Assembly: GCA_039654915.1 (NCBI GenBank)
Contig: CM077593.1
Span: 75,558,501-75,622,500 of the forward strand
Length of the DNA stretch: 64,000 nucleotides
Source of the DNA: Aquilaria yunnanensis
Taxonomy: Eukaryota; Streptophyta; Magnoliopsida; Malvales; Thymelaeaceae
Direction: 5' to 3'
Positions within the stretch are counted from its first letter, which is position 1. Each line of letters opens with the position of its first letter. Below the pieces are notes generated by a model that did not search any database, was not told where the DNA came from, and worked only from the letters and a program-made list of their open reading frames with translations. Positions 33,050 to 44,200 of this stretch are shown here, in pieces. A program made the translations under genes and the position numbers.

Positions 33050-33660
33050 TTCTCTAGTTTATCAATTGCTAGTTACCAATTGCTGTGCGTTGGTAAACTG
33101 AATTCACCAACTGCCAGCCGTTGGTAAACGCATGTTGGTATTCGATTCGTTGGAAACTTTTTTACCAACGCATAAAAGATAACACGTTGGTAAATTCCAA
33201 CGCGTAGACGTTGGTAAAATGCACGTTGGTAATTACCAACGGTCAGGAACCGGACTTAGTTTTCAACGCGTAGTTGTAGTTACTAACTGCCATGTGCTTT
33301 GGTAATTGGCAGTTGGTAATTACCAATGCGCATGGGTACTTACCAACTGTCATGACAGTTGGTAATTACAACACGCATAGCAGTTGGTAAATACCAACTG
33401 TCATGATAGTTGGTAATTACCAACGCGTGTGGCAGTTGGTAGGAGACCGCGTTGGTAATTACCAACTTACAGCAGTTGGTAAGGGGGTTGATAATTACCA
33501 ACGTGCGTCAAAGTTGGTAATTACCAACGCGTGCGGGTTGGTAGCAAGCCGTTGATAATTACCAACTTGCAGACAGTTGGTAAGTACCAACGCGGATGAC
33601 AGTTGGTAATTACCAACTAGTGCAAGTTGGTAAACGGCGGTTGCGCGTTGGTAATGTACA
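33050..33660. repeat. CACTA left subterminal repeat array
   Basis: About twenty copies of a 12-20-bp motif in both orientations, built on GTTGGTAA and its inverse TTACCAAC and often fused into the palindrome GTTGGTAATTACCAAC. Variable GCG/GCA/TGACA spacers separate them. Such direct and inverted motif clusters bind the TNPA-type protein in En/Spm elements. The 95-codon minus frame at 33495-33782 is this repeat translated. Confidence 0.9.
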
Positions 33661-34031
33661 TTTTCAGTTTCAGGTTGTGGTTGTTTTGTGTTTTTCCCGG
33701 TGGGTATTATGTTCGAAATGGACATACCAATTCCAAAGTTCCTCGAGCCTTGGTCAGCAATAAAGATTACACAGATATGCACACATAATTTCCATCAAAT
33801 ATTCTCTAATACACCATAATTAAAAGAAGTACATATATGTCTGGAACAAACCATACAACATTCAATGGATTACACATCTCAGTAATTTCAACTGAGTCTT
33901 AATTAATTAGGTCTAACAATTATTATGTAAGTCTGATAACACAAGAAATTATGAAATTATTTACTTGTTGATGACGACCATCACGGAGTCCCGACTATCT
34001 CCTCATCCTCCGAGTCCGAGTCATCAGGATA

Positions 34032-35633
34032 CTATGGAACTAGTTGAGCCGGCGGGCACGGAAGGTTTAGCGAACAACAAATAATCTCCAACTGAGCCCG
34101 ATTCGCCTCCAATCTGGCTCTATTCGCCTCCATCTCTGCTATCTGTCTCCTCTTAATTCTCTCGAGCTTCCTCTCATACTCGGCATCCCTTCGCACATTC
34201 TGCTCCGCCATCATCTTCTGTACTTGCTCGTTGAATTGCGATGTCTGTGTGATGTTGATAGGTGGGATGGCACCTAGCTGTCGGCGGCTCGGTATGACAC
34301 ACTGCTCAGATCCTAATCCAAAAACATGCCCTCTCCTTCTACCGCCAGATGCAGTACGAATTATTGCTAGTTCATCAATTGGCTCTAATCCATCCTCTTG
34401 TTGTGTTTGCTCCTCAATCTCTGCACTGATACGAGTCTACAGAAACATAATAAAATACATTTGAGCCAGACATTATTGGTAAAACATGGTAAGTATCTTA
34501 AGAATAGTTGACAACAAAAATTTATAATACTTACAGCAACTTCTTCACAGCACTTACTAACATATTTCCCATTCTTCATTTTATGTGTTGCTTGAAGGAC
34601 TTTAAACAAGCCAGGGTCCTTCTTTTCTGGATCTCTTTCTCTCTAATTGAATGAAACGCAAGATTAATATGTAATTTAAGTTCATTATTAACTATAAATG
34701 TAAAATGAAAGAACATTTACAAGATACATACCATTTGCTCTCGATATGCAGACATTGAGATAGATCCCCCTGCATATGTCGCGCTGCAAGAGCCAGACTG
34801 TGAATCCTCGTCAGTCACTGTTGCTCGCATTGCCTTGAATCTAGAGGACTTCTGAATGAACTCCGGACTGGCCCAATATGCCTCCATTTCAGCATATGTA
34901 GCATCTGACATAAAGTTTGCCTTTCCTCAACGTTTAACAAGATCCTTCACAGGTCGGATTTTTGACATCATACTTCTGTAATGTTCTGCTCCGAAGATAT
35001 TCCACACCCGATACACCTTATTATGGTGTATCGGATCCCACTCACAGCTCCTCTGTACAGGTTAATATTGTAATTTCTTAGCATGAAAAAAGCAAGTAGT
35101 TGTTTTGACATTAATACATCATTATCATACTAATATATGTGTTATACCTCAAAAACACGCCACCATTGCTGAAGGTTTGATGCAGAGACGGAGGACCAAT
35201 CAGAATAGGGTTTGAAATGTGTGGTGAAACATTGTGTCACCAATCGTGTCGCTGCAGCTGGAATGAATCTGTAAAGTTCAAATGATTACTTAGTGACTTC
35301 TTGATGATTCACAGTAATGTAAGTAATATTAGTATTTTTATAATGTTTGTAGGATATTTAGCACTTACGTGTTACCATGTAGGGATATCCTCATCCGCGC
35401 TCGAGCTGGTGTCTGTGACATCAATGATGGGATGTCATCAATATGTATATCATCATTTGAGGGATAAGTCGTACTATCGGGTGCCTAACATGGCGCGCAC
35501 CAGATCCATGTCCAAATGTCGTGCCTCCACCGCCGTCAGATTGGTGCTCATGTGAGTGGACGTGCGTCGCTGGCACTGTTGTGTCCAGGGTCTCTACACT
35601 GACATCGTCTTGTGCCCGGGATGAGAAACCCAT
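34032..35633 (-). pseudogene. CACTA second gene, Transposase_24 (PTTA/En/Spm) type
   Basis: Several exon-like pieces in a consistent order: a Gly/His-rich N-terminal part (35633-35421); a piece with ATRLVTQCFTTHFKPYSDWSS and QQWWRVFE (about 35280-35150); WDPIHHNKVYRVWNIFGAEHYR (about 35040-34965); EMEAYWASPEFIQKSSRFKA (34911-34717), the typical W..PEF...S...N.R block; a KNGKYVSKCCEEV piece (34609-34530); and a coiled-coil tail rich in Arg/Glu (EANRARLEANRAQLE) ending at 34032. In related elements this product binds the subterminal repeats. A stop interrupts VKDLVKR near 34927. Splice junctions are plausible but unverified. Confidence 0.72.
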
Positions 35634-35883
35634 CCTCTATTGAGCATTAAGTATTGGCTCCATGACCTCCTTAAACTGCGCAAATGGTCCTTTCCTAGGT
35701 CGGCGCTTATAGGTGTTATCCTCTTTACACGGCATCTGCATTTACTATTATCTAAGTAAGAAAATTAAACATAACAGATGTTTACTGACATATATTGTGG
35801 AGTATTAGGGGTACATTAATTTACCAAATATGTTCTAAACATTACAAATGACTCGTGATCATTACACATGGTAACTGTTATCT

Positions 35884-36582
35884 TCATTCATTCGACCCAC
35901 TGCTTCCATTCTCGTCAAACTCCTCATTTTCTTCAGTGTCACTGTCATCGGATATAAACTCCTCCTCATCCTCTGTATCGTCATTAGATCCCCCCTCCTC
36001 AAGTACATCTTCTTCAATATCCTCACCGACACCCGGGTCAGCTAACTCCTCAACTGGGTCATCTTCAATTCTTTGACAACTCATGGATCCACTGTCTTGA
36101 TAAACGTCATCCATGTCAACAATTGCATACTGGATTATCCATCTAGGTTTTATCTTCATAACAGCTGACCACCCATTTTTTTCACGTGACTTTGTCGAAT
36201 ATGGTGTGTAGTAAACTTGGTCAGCCTGTGATGCTAGAATGAAATGATCAAACTTCTGATATCTGCGACTATCCCGGATCTCAACGAACCTAAACTGTTT
36301 ATACATTCGAGTTCCACGTTCAGGTGTTGGGTCAAACCAGTTGCACCTAAACAAGACAACATTCTTATGTGGATAGCCAGGATATTCGAGTTAAATGACT
36401 TCTTCTAATATACCATAAAAATCACATTCAACTTCGCTTGAACCCGTGCTTCGTATGCAGACTCCACTATTAAATGTTGATTTGTCCTTACCCCATTCAC
36501 TTATGTGAAACTTGTACCCATTTATAAAATACACCGGCCATGTTTCTACCCGACGTGAGGGTCCACATGCAACATCCCACAA
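35884..36582 (-). pseudogene. CACTA transposase gene: DUF4216 region
   Basis: A first segment (36582-36391) reads CGPSRRVETWPVYFINGYKF, the YxVNGYxF motif, and ends DFYGILEEVI. After a break at about 36390 the next frame (36354-35884) continues FRCNWFDPTPERGTRMYK...FVEIRDSRRY...FILASQADQVYYTPY, the FKCxWFDP...ILAxQAxQVYY signature of DUF4216. It finishes with an acidic Asp/Glu/Ser-rich tail (EDEEEFISDDSDTEENEEF). The role of DUF4216 is unknown; it normally follows DUF4218 in CACTA transposases. Confidence 0.8.
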
Positions 36583-36940
36583 GATGTTATCGACAATATT
36601 GTTACCTGGGTCATCAACCTATGTAAAGCATTTTCATTTTAGGACAATATATCTGGAAGATTATAAATTAACATATTGCAATACATAGTGAATAAAAGCA
36701 CACGTACATAGTGTCGGAGCCAGCTTGAGAAATTGTTTTCAATGTGTACGTCCATCTCAGACATGGTTATATCAGGTATAGTTTCCCTTACCATGTCCAC
36801 AAACATATCGTGAGCAAATACAGAAATGAGGAAAATAAGTTAGTGGAGTCATATGATTAGTCCTGAACTTCAAAATAATCATAGTACTGGATGATCATAA
36901 ACGATGTCATACTTTAGATATGGCCTGATCTCAGCACAAT

Positions 36941-37768
36941 TTAGAAGAATGTATGTGATTGCAACGTGAGGAATCTATATCTACATGCACCATATGGACG
37001 TCTCGGAAAGGTGAATATGGACCACAACTCACCATTACATGGGACAAGACCACCATCATCATTTCGCGATACTCGGTTCATCATGGAGGGAACATGGGAT
37101 TCAAAATAATGAGAGCAAAAGATGGAAGTCTCCTCTATAAGGTATGCTTCACATATCGATCCCTCAACATGAGCAGTATTAGAAACCTTCATTTTTAGGT
37201 CATGCATGCACCGCTCAAATTTATATATCCATCGGTACTGAACAGGTACTCCAACCCTTGCTTCATATGGCAAGTGAACTGGGAGATGCTCCATGACATC
37301 AAAAAACCCGGGAGGAAAAATTATCCCAAGCTTACAAATTATTATTGGAATATTGGCCTCCAACGCCAACAAGTGATTATCATGCAGCTCTGGAGAGCAC
37401 AAGTCTCTAAAGAATAAGCTTAACTTCGTTAATGGCTTCCATATATTCTCGGGAAGCGCTTCAAGGGCAATGGGGAGAAGCCTTTGCATCATAACATGGC
37501 AATCATGACTCTTCATGCCATACATATTGCATCCAGAGGTATCAACACATCTCCCAAGATTCGAGGCATATCCATCAGGGAGTTGTAAAGATTTTACCCA
37601 AGCGATCACATCTTGCCTTTGGTTAACATCAAATGTGAACGTCGCTTTTGGTTTGAATGAACGACCATCATCAAGTGGAACCATGTTTAACTCCGGTCGA
37701 TGACAATAAATTTCGAGGTCCTTCCGTGCTTTAACATTATCTTTTGTTTTGTTCTTAACATCCATCAC
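36941..37768 (-). pseudogene. CACTA transposase gene: end of TNP2 and DUF4218
   Basis: A 275-codon frame starting MMDVKNKTKDNVKARKDLE, which follows the TNP2 MHVxKNVCENI motif (read in another frame at about 37800). It continues with SGCNMYGMKSHDCHVMMQRLLPI (the family's LKSHDCHVLLQRLLP), FFRDLCSPEL, CKLGIIFPPGFFDVMEHLPVHLPYEA and QYRWIYKFERCMHDLK, all DUF4218 signatures. It is the longest undisturbed piece of the transposase. The last residues before the stop at 36941 leave the family pattern. Confidence 0.85.
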
Positions 37769-37830
37769 AGTATTCTATATATTCTCAAACACGTTCTTCT
37801 TAATATGCATGACATCAAGATTATGTCAGA

Positions 37831-39474
37831 TTAAGTTCGTAGCCCAATATGGTAACTCCAAAAAAATGCTTCACTTCGTCCAATTATGTGATTTCCCATA
37901 ATCACATGGGCGATGTTGTGGACCATCCTTAGCAATGGATGGAATCCAGGAGATTCTTTCAAATATAGCCTCACCTGATAAATGATCGGGAGGCAATGAC
38001 TTCTCTGATTTCCTCTTCTTGAAACAAGTACAATTTCTTCTATATGGGTGGTTCCGGCCAAGAAATTGACGGTGACAGTCGAAAAATGAAAATTTTCCAC
38101 CATACTTAAGTTGGAATGCCTTACTTTCGCCCATACAAATGGGGCAAGACAATCACCCATGTCTCATCTATCCTGATAGCATGCCATAAGCCGGAAAGTC
38201 ATTTATGGTCCACATTAATGCTGCTCACAAAATAAAATTTTCTTTCAATGACACATCCCATGTTTCAACGCCATCAAACCACAGATGCCGTAGCTCTTCT
38301 ATTAGAGGTTGTAGATAAACATCAATCTTATGATTTGGCCTACGTGGACCTGGAATCAACAATGAAAGAAAAATTTAGGGTTTTTTCATGCATATCCAAG
38401 GGGGCAAATTATACGGAGTAACGATAACAGGCTAACAAGAGTATTGTTTTCCAGATGGTCCAAAAAGGGTAAATCCATCGACACACAACCCCAATCTGAC
38501 ATTTCGTGCTTCCGAAGCAAACCATGGGTACGTCCGATCAAAATGTTTCCAAGCTTCACCATCTGATGGATGTTTTATAACACCTGGGAACTGTGTTTGT
38601 TCCTTATGCCACCTCATCTGGTTGTTGACATTGACGCAAATAAGCGTTGAAGACGAGAGCTTAGTGGTAAATAATGCATGGTTTTTCTCGGTCGATCTTT
38701 ACCACGACCTCCCTTTTTTGGCTTATATCTCTCAGCTCCATAGTACTTACAAATAATCAGACTACTTTCATCTTTCTAGAACAACATACAATCATTCACA
38801 TAGCCATCAATCTTCTGATGAGACAGACCCAACTGCGAAACTAATTTCTTCGTTTTAAACCAATTTGATGGCATCTTACTATATGTAGGTTGAGTCTCCT
38901 TCATCAGTTGGGCAATGTCATTAAAACATGCTCGTGACATGTGATACTCAGACTTAAGGTTAAGAAGACGGACAACAGCAGATAACTCAGAATGATTTTT
39001 GCACCCATCACATAGATGAGTTGATGCTGAATTCAATAGATTAAAAAAATTTTGTGCACTTTCATTCGGCTGCGTAACATTGTCTTCCAGAAATTGTGAG
39101 AAATTAGGCCCAACGGCATCTAATACCATCCTTTGGTATGGATTCGTCGAAGACCCCTGCTCAAACTGATCAAAGCCAGACACACTCGGGTCTGTATCTG
39201 AAGCTACAATAAATGGCTCTCCATGAGTCGTCCAATTCAAGTAAAAAGGCCTAAACCCCTATTTGTACAGATGAACTCTAACCTCGTCACACTCTTTAAA
39301 TCGCAAATTCTTACACTTCCAACAATGACAGCGAATGCATAACCCGCTCATTGTTTCAGGATAAGAGATAGCAAATGATATAAATTCATCAACCCCAGAC
39401 TCCCACTCTTGTGTGTACCCCGTTCGCCCAGGCAAAAAACGGTTACTGTACATCCAACTACGACCCGACTCCAT
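37831..39474 (-). pseudogene. CACTA transposase gene: transposase-associated and TNP2 domains
   Basis: It starts at 39474 with MESGRSWMYSNRF and continues EWESGVDEFISFA and IRCHCWKCKNLRF, the transposase-associated domain with its Cys/His cluster. An in-frame TAG at 39259-39261 interrupts before YLNWTTHGE. Then follow HLCDGCKNHSELSAVVRLLNLKSEY (39240-38776), a frameshift, WHKEQ...HPSDGEAWKHFDRTYPWFASEARNVRLGL (38617-38432), the TNP2 core with SDG.AWK.FD and FA.D.RNVRLGLC-type motifs, and further TNP2 sequence in shifting frames (38160-37831; FFDCHRQFL and RRNCTCFKKRKSE). At least one stop and several frameshifts make it non-functional. Confidence 0.85.
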
Positions 39475-39539
39475 TACAAAAGAAATCTGTTCCTAATCGT
39501 ATAAAAGACATATATAGTCATCAAAGAACGAAATCACGA

Positions 39540-41350
39540 AACTATTAATAATCAGGCGTACCCTTCCTAGATATTGTAATTGTTATTATTATGTGCCATG
39601 CATATAAACATTATTACTATCAGTATTAGTATGTCTATTATTATTACTCAAATTTAAGTACTATGGGTATTATTGTACTTGGTTCTATAATTATTGTAAT
39701 TATTATGTGTAATGAAAATTTCAATTTAATTGGCGATTGTCAAAGTTATTCTTATTTATATAATAATAATACTTAAAACTATTATAATTATTATTATGAC
39801 TATGTCATGCATATATGTATAATAATTATGATATAATGTATAATAATTATATACATTACTAGTATCAGTATCATTATGGGTATTATAATTACTCAAATTT
39901 AAGTACTAAGGGTATTATTGTACTTGGTTCAATAATTAATTTAATTATTATGTATTATTACTATTTGTATTTTTTTAAGTACTATAAATATTATTATTAT
40001 ATAATAATAATACTAATAGTAATTATTATTATTATTATGACTGTCCCATGCATATAAGTATAATTATTATGATGTAATAATAATAATTACATACATTATT
40101 AGTATCAGTATTATTATGGGTAGTGACATGACTCAAATTTAAGTACTATGGGTATTATTGTACTTGCTTGTATAATTATTTGAATGATTATGTATAATTA
40201 GTATTTGTATTTTTTTAAGTATTGTAAAAGTTATTCTTATATAATAATAATAATTATGAGTTATTATTATTATTAGTATGACTGTGCCATGCATATAAGT
40301 ATAGTTATTATGATGTAATAATAATAAGTAATTAAATACATTATTTTTATCATTATTATTATGAGTATTATTGTAAAAGTTATTCTTATATAATAATAAT
40401 AATTATGAGGTATTATTATTATTAGTATGACTGTGCCATGCATATAAGTATAATTGTTATGATGTAATAATAATAAGTAATTAAATACATTATTTTTATC
40501 ATTATTATTATGGGTATTATTGTAAAAGTTATTCTTATATAATAATAATAATTATGAGTTATTATTATTAGTAGTATGACTATGCCATGCATATAAGTAT
40601 AATTATTATGATGTAATAATAATAAGTAATTAAATACATTATTTTTATCATTATTATTATGGGTATTAATATTAGTGAACTTTAATTACTATGGGTATTA
40701 TTGTACATGCTTCTATAATTATTTTAATTACTATGTATAATTAGTATTTGTATTTTTTTAAGTCTTATTACTATTATTTAAGTAATTATAATAATTATTA
40801 TAAATATTATTATTATTATTATTATTATTATCAATATTATTATTGTTATGACTGTGCCATGCTTATAAGTAAAATTATTATGATGTTCCATGCATGTAAG
40901 TAAAATTATTTTTAGTATGATTATTATTATAATCATCATCAATAATATAATAATAATAATAATAATTATTCTTCATATTATTGTTTTTATTAAATGTATT
41001 ATTACATTATTATTATTCACATTCTTATTTGGTACAAATAATTTTTTTTCTATTATAAATATAATACTCATTATCATTAATATTATTACTATTTTCCTAA
41101 TAGTTTTAATATTATTCTTAGTATTAAGCGTATAATTACATTATTATTATTCTCATTCTTATTGTGGATTTTATTAACGTAATTATTATTAGTTAGTTTC
41201 ATTATTATTATTTTCTAAGTTACTACTACTACTACGAAGTATTCTTAATTGTAATTATTACTATTATTATGTTTACATTATTGGGTACATCTTACAATAA
41301 TAATAATTATTATAATTATTATAATTATTTTATTATTGTTATTATTACCC
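39540..41350. repeat. ATT-rich long-unit tandem array in the CACTA 5' region
   Basis: AT/ATT-rich sequence organised by a recurring anchor, TGTGCCATGCATATAAGTA (with variants), at about 39595, 39804, 40045, 40286, 40435, 40584 and 40856. The spacings are 209, 241, 241, 149, 149 and 272 bp, so units of 241 and 149 bp have been tandemly duplicated. Between anchors lie (ATT)n/(AAT)n runs. It lies upstream of the transposase start on the minus strand, hence in leader or intron sequence. Coding frames here are meaningless Ile-rich runs. Confidence 0.8.
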
Positions 41351-41859
41351 AACACTAAATCACTCAAAGTAAAGCTTAAGTCAACTAATTACGGTGTAAA
41401 CAATATAGAAAAAATAAATGAAATAAACAATCTATATGGAAATTCATCAAAATACCTATATTCAACATAATTAAATACCATAAATAAATTTCATCTTCAC
41501 ATTTTCCATCACTAAAATTTCCCTTAAATAAAAAATAATTAACACAAATTAAATGGGAAAAGCCCAACTAAAATAACTAGAGGAATGTAGAACCACAGTC
41601 ATAATACATAAATTTTAATCACAACATAGGCAAAAAAATACAATTTTTTCCCTTAAAATTAAAAAAAAAATTCAGATTTACAAAAAAAAATTATAAACTT
41701 ACCTCCACCAACTTCAGAAGCTGAGGAATGTAACAATGACAAGCAATGGAACCTCAAAGAAGAGTTTAAACTGAAACAATCATGCCATCTGCATCAAAAC
41801 GCCGGTTTTTCACAAATATATCAGTAAAATCAAAAAATACATATTAAATAAACACATAC

Positions 41860-42025
41860 CCGTCAATGTAAGGAGCTGATCTACGAAATGGGGGCAAAAA
41901 TGGCACAAAACGGCCAAAATCGGAGCTCCGTCAGTGGAGTCGGCGACTACCATGCTCTGCCAGCTTCTCTCTCCCCCTCCCCGCCCGAAATGCCCGACTG
42001 GTGCTAAAGCAGGAAGAAGAAACAT
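41860..42025 (-). promoter_or_regulatory. Candidate untranslated first exon of the CACTA element
   Basis: A GC-richer island between AT-rich DNA and the right subterminal repeats. On the minus strand it ends in TTGACGG|GTATGTGT, a good plant splice donor at about 41860/41859. Its position just inside the subterminal repeats and upstream of the transposase fits a leader exon spliced across the ATT array. No TATA box was identified. Confidence 0.35.
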
Positions 42026-42034
42026 TTAAAAACC

Positions 42035-42191
42035 AATTACCAATGGCTAGCCGTTGGAAAATGACAAAGTTAAACGCACAGTTTCATTTAAAATATTACC
42101 AACGGCTAAGCATTTAATACACGCCCATTTATTGCACCAACGCGTGCATGTTGGAAATTAGTACCAATGGTCATACACGTTGGTAATTACC
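42035..42191. repeat. CACTA right subterminal repeats
   Basis: Several copies of TTACCAA/GTTGGTAA motifs (for example near 42037, 42098 and 42178), with CGCGTGCATGTTGG spacers like those at the left end. There are fewer than at the left. They stop at 42191, where LINE coding sequence resumes. Confidence 0.8.
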
Positions 42192-43010
42192 GTTTCATTG
42201 CTCTTTGAGTATTTTGAAACTTCTTGAATCAATCAGAAAAACTTTTCTTTTGGGGGGTTTGGGGGAGGGTAGGAAGATTCATTATGTCTCATGGGATAAA
42301 GTTTTGTCAGATAAAAGAAGTGGGGCCTGAGTATAGGTAGTTTGGATGGGAAAAATCTGGCTTTGCTTACAAAATGGTGGTGGCGGTTTAAGCTTGTGTC
42401 TGGTGCTTTCTGGCTTTGCTTACATTTGTTCCTCTACCGTGCGGGGGGACATTTCTAGGGTGTCAAAGAGTATTCTTGATAAGGGCGTCATTTTAGAAGA
42501 GTGTTTTACTTTGAGAGTAGGTAATAGGAAGAGGATTCTGTTTTGGGAGGATCATTGGTTAGGGGATTTTAAGTTGAGTGATAAATTTTTGAGGCTGTTT
42601 CGGTTGGCTAGTAACACTTTGTGTTGTCTGGTTGATATGGGGGCTTGGAATGGAGATATTTGGGTCTGGGGTGGCGGTTGGCATAGGCAAGCTAGGGGTC
42701 GGGAAGTTGGTGAATGGGAAGAGCTTCATTCTTTGTTATCTAACGTTTCTTTGAGCAGTAATTCGAATCATTAGCTGCTGTGCATCTCCGGGCAGTGTTG
42801 CGATGGTCTTCTCTATGAACACTTGGTGCCCTCTAAAGATCAACTTCTTTTGTTGGAAGGCGTTCCAGAATCGAATTCTGACACAGATGAACTTACAAAG
42901 CTGAAGCATCCCTCAAAGCAGCGTTTATTGTCTTTTCTGTTTGGCAGCAGTAGAGAGATCAACTTTCAAATTTAAAACCTTTTAGAAAATAGGGAACAAC
43001 CTGGTTCTAG
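42192..43010 (+). pseudogene. LINE, 3' part: RT C-terminal region and zf-RVT domain
   Basis: Continuation of the LINE interrupted at 33038. It reads ILKLLESIRKTF, the FLWGG position, then KIHYVSWDKVLSDKRSGG and LALLTKWWWRF (plant L1 K.H.V.WD.VC.PK..GGL and N.ALL.KW.WR). This is followed by a 142-codon frame (42346-42774) with GNRKRILFWEDHWLGDFKL and EWEELHSLLSNV (family FW.D.W.G...L). FCWKAFQNRILTQMNL near 42840-42895 is the WK....RI.T...L core of zf-RVT. No poly(A) tail or flanking duplication is obvious, and the 3' end is uncertain. Confidence 0.82.
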
Positions 43011-43268
43011 TGGGCTAAGGAAGTCGGTAGAGAATTGTTGGGGTATATACGTAAAAATCACTGCTAGTCTTAAACCTTTAATTCTAATTTTAATCTAGTC
43101 TTTGACCTTTATTTTTCATTTTATATTGGTCCAAAACTTTTATAGTTCATATCATATTGGTTCCAAAACCTAAGAAACACTAATCTGGTACAAAATTTTT
43201 ATTTCATATAGAGCAAAAAATTGATAATTCAAATTATCCAGATGCCTTCCATTAATTTAAGATGTAGC
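43011..43268. other. Unassigned sequence with Mutator-like terminal flavour
   Basis: It contains AGTCTTAAACCTTTAATTCTA and TTGGTCCAAAACTTTTATAG, similar in style to the terminal repeats of Mutator-like MITEs. No second terminus or duplication was found. Confidence 0.3.
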
Positions 43269-43892
43269 TAGTGTTGTCAATACTGGACTCGATTGGCCAA
43301 TTCAACCATGAATCGGCCGCAGTGCTAGCCCGGCTATTGGGCCATTTTTTGTTTAGTAAAAAATTAGTCAAAACCACTTAAAACCGTTGAACCAATGAAT
43401 TGTAAAAAAGAAGTAAACTGGTGGTCTAAAAAAATTATTTAAGAATTCTAAAAATAGAAGAAGAAAAAGAAAACAAAACAGAAAATAAGATAAAAAAATA
43501 GAAAAAGACTAAAGAAAGGAGAGACAAAAGAAAGGAAGAAGAGGGCGAAAGAGAGAAGCAACAGCAGAAAGAAAATGAGAGGGAAAATGAGATATAGAGA
43601 GAGAGAGAGAGAAGAAGAAAATAAATGAGAGGGAGAAAGAAGAAAGCAAAACGAAAGAGATGAAAGAGAGGAGGAAGCAGCAGAGTGGTGTGGGTGTAGA
43701 GGGAAAAATGAATCTATTTATACTAGGTTTGTAACTAAATATTTTAGGCAAAATGCAAATTTAGTCATTTTCTTGTGGATAAAATTCATTTTTGTCCAAT
43801 TCTTTCCATTTCTATTATGTTATTCAGCACTTGTGCAATACAAATACAAAAGGACAATGAATCGGCAGTTCAACTGTGACTTGAAAACTCTA
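43269..43892. mobile_element. Probable hAT-type MITE
   Basis: The left end TAGTGTTGTCAATACTGGA...CGATTGGCCAATTCAACC and the right end GAATCGGCAGTTCAACTGTGACTTGAAAACTCTA form the widespread plant hAT MITE pattern (T/CAGTGTTTTCAAAACC...CGGTTCAACC). The interior holds a purine-rich GAGA tract (43450-43690), which gives an 80-codon minus frame of no significance. The flanking 8-mers do not match convincingly, so this is a pattern-based call. Confidence 0.45.
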
Positions 43893-44200
43893 ACGAACTG
43901 AATGATCTATGGTCCATTATCTAGGTGCCTATTACAAGGAAGAACTTCATCATATTTCCTCCCATTAGATGTATCTGTTGAAAAAAATAGAGGGTCCCAT
44001 CACCATGTGGATTTTAAAAAAAATGATGATAGCAAAAATGTGTGGGACTCACATTTTGAAAATCAAAACCAATTTAGGATAAAATATTCTCAGACTACAC
44101 ACAAGACCCATACTTGTAAAACTTGCTCCCAAAGCATCCATTGCTTCCCGTAAAACAAAGAACCAAAAGATAAAGCCAATAAAATCAGAAGAAAGATGAT

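Larger units (their letters stand above)
33039..42191 (-). mobile_element. CACTA (En/Spm) transposon inserted in a LINE
   Basis: The left end is CACTACTAAAATTC, preceded by TTC; TTC follows the right end at about 42193, a candidate 3-bp duplication. The terminal CACTA sequence at the right is not preserved, so that border is approximate. Both ends carry arrays of GTTGGTAATTACCAAC-like repeats (33050-33660 and 42035-42190), the subterminal repeats of the superfamily. The minus strand encodes, in order, transposase-associated domain, TNP2 transposase, DUF4218, DUF4216, then a second gene of the Transposase_24 (PTTA/En/Spm) type. On both sides the flanking DNA is the same LINE (SSLPIYYF before, ILKLLESIRKTF after), which fixes the insertion. 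All coding regions are interrupted. Confidence 0.92.

Noticed and set aside
33050..33660. Regular short repeats resembling a CRISPR array
   Set aside because: Motifs occur in both orientations with irregular spacing at the ends of a CACTA transposon in plant DNA; they are subterminal repeats.
36959..37703. Plus-strand frames over DUF4218
   Set aside because: Antisense of the recognisable transposase-gene domain.
43509..43751. 80-codon Ser/Phe/Leu-rich minus frame
   Set aside because: Translation of a GAGA-type purine tract inside a MITE-like element.
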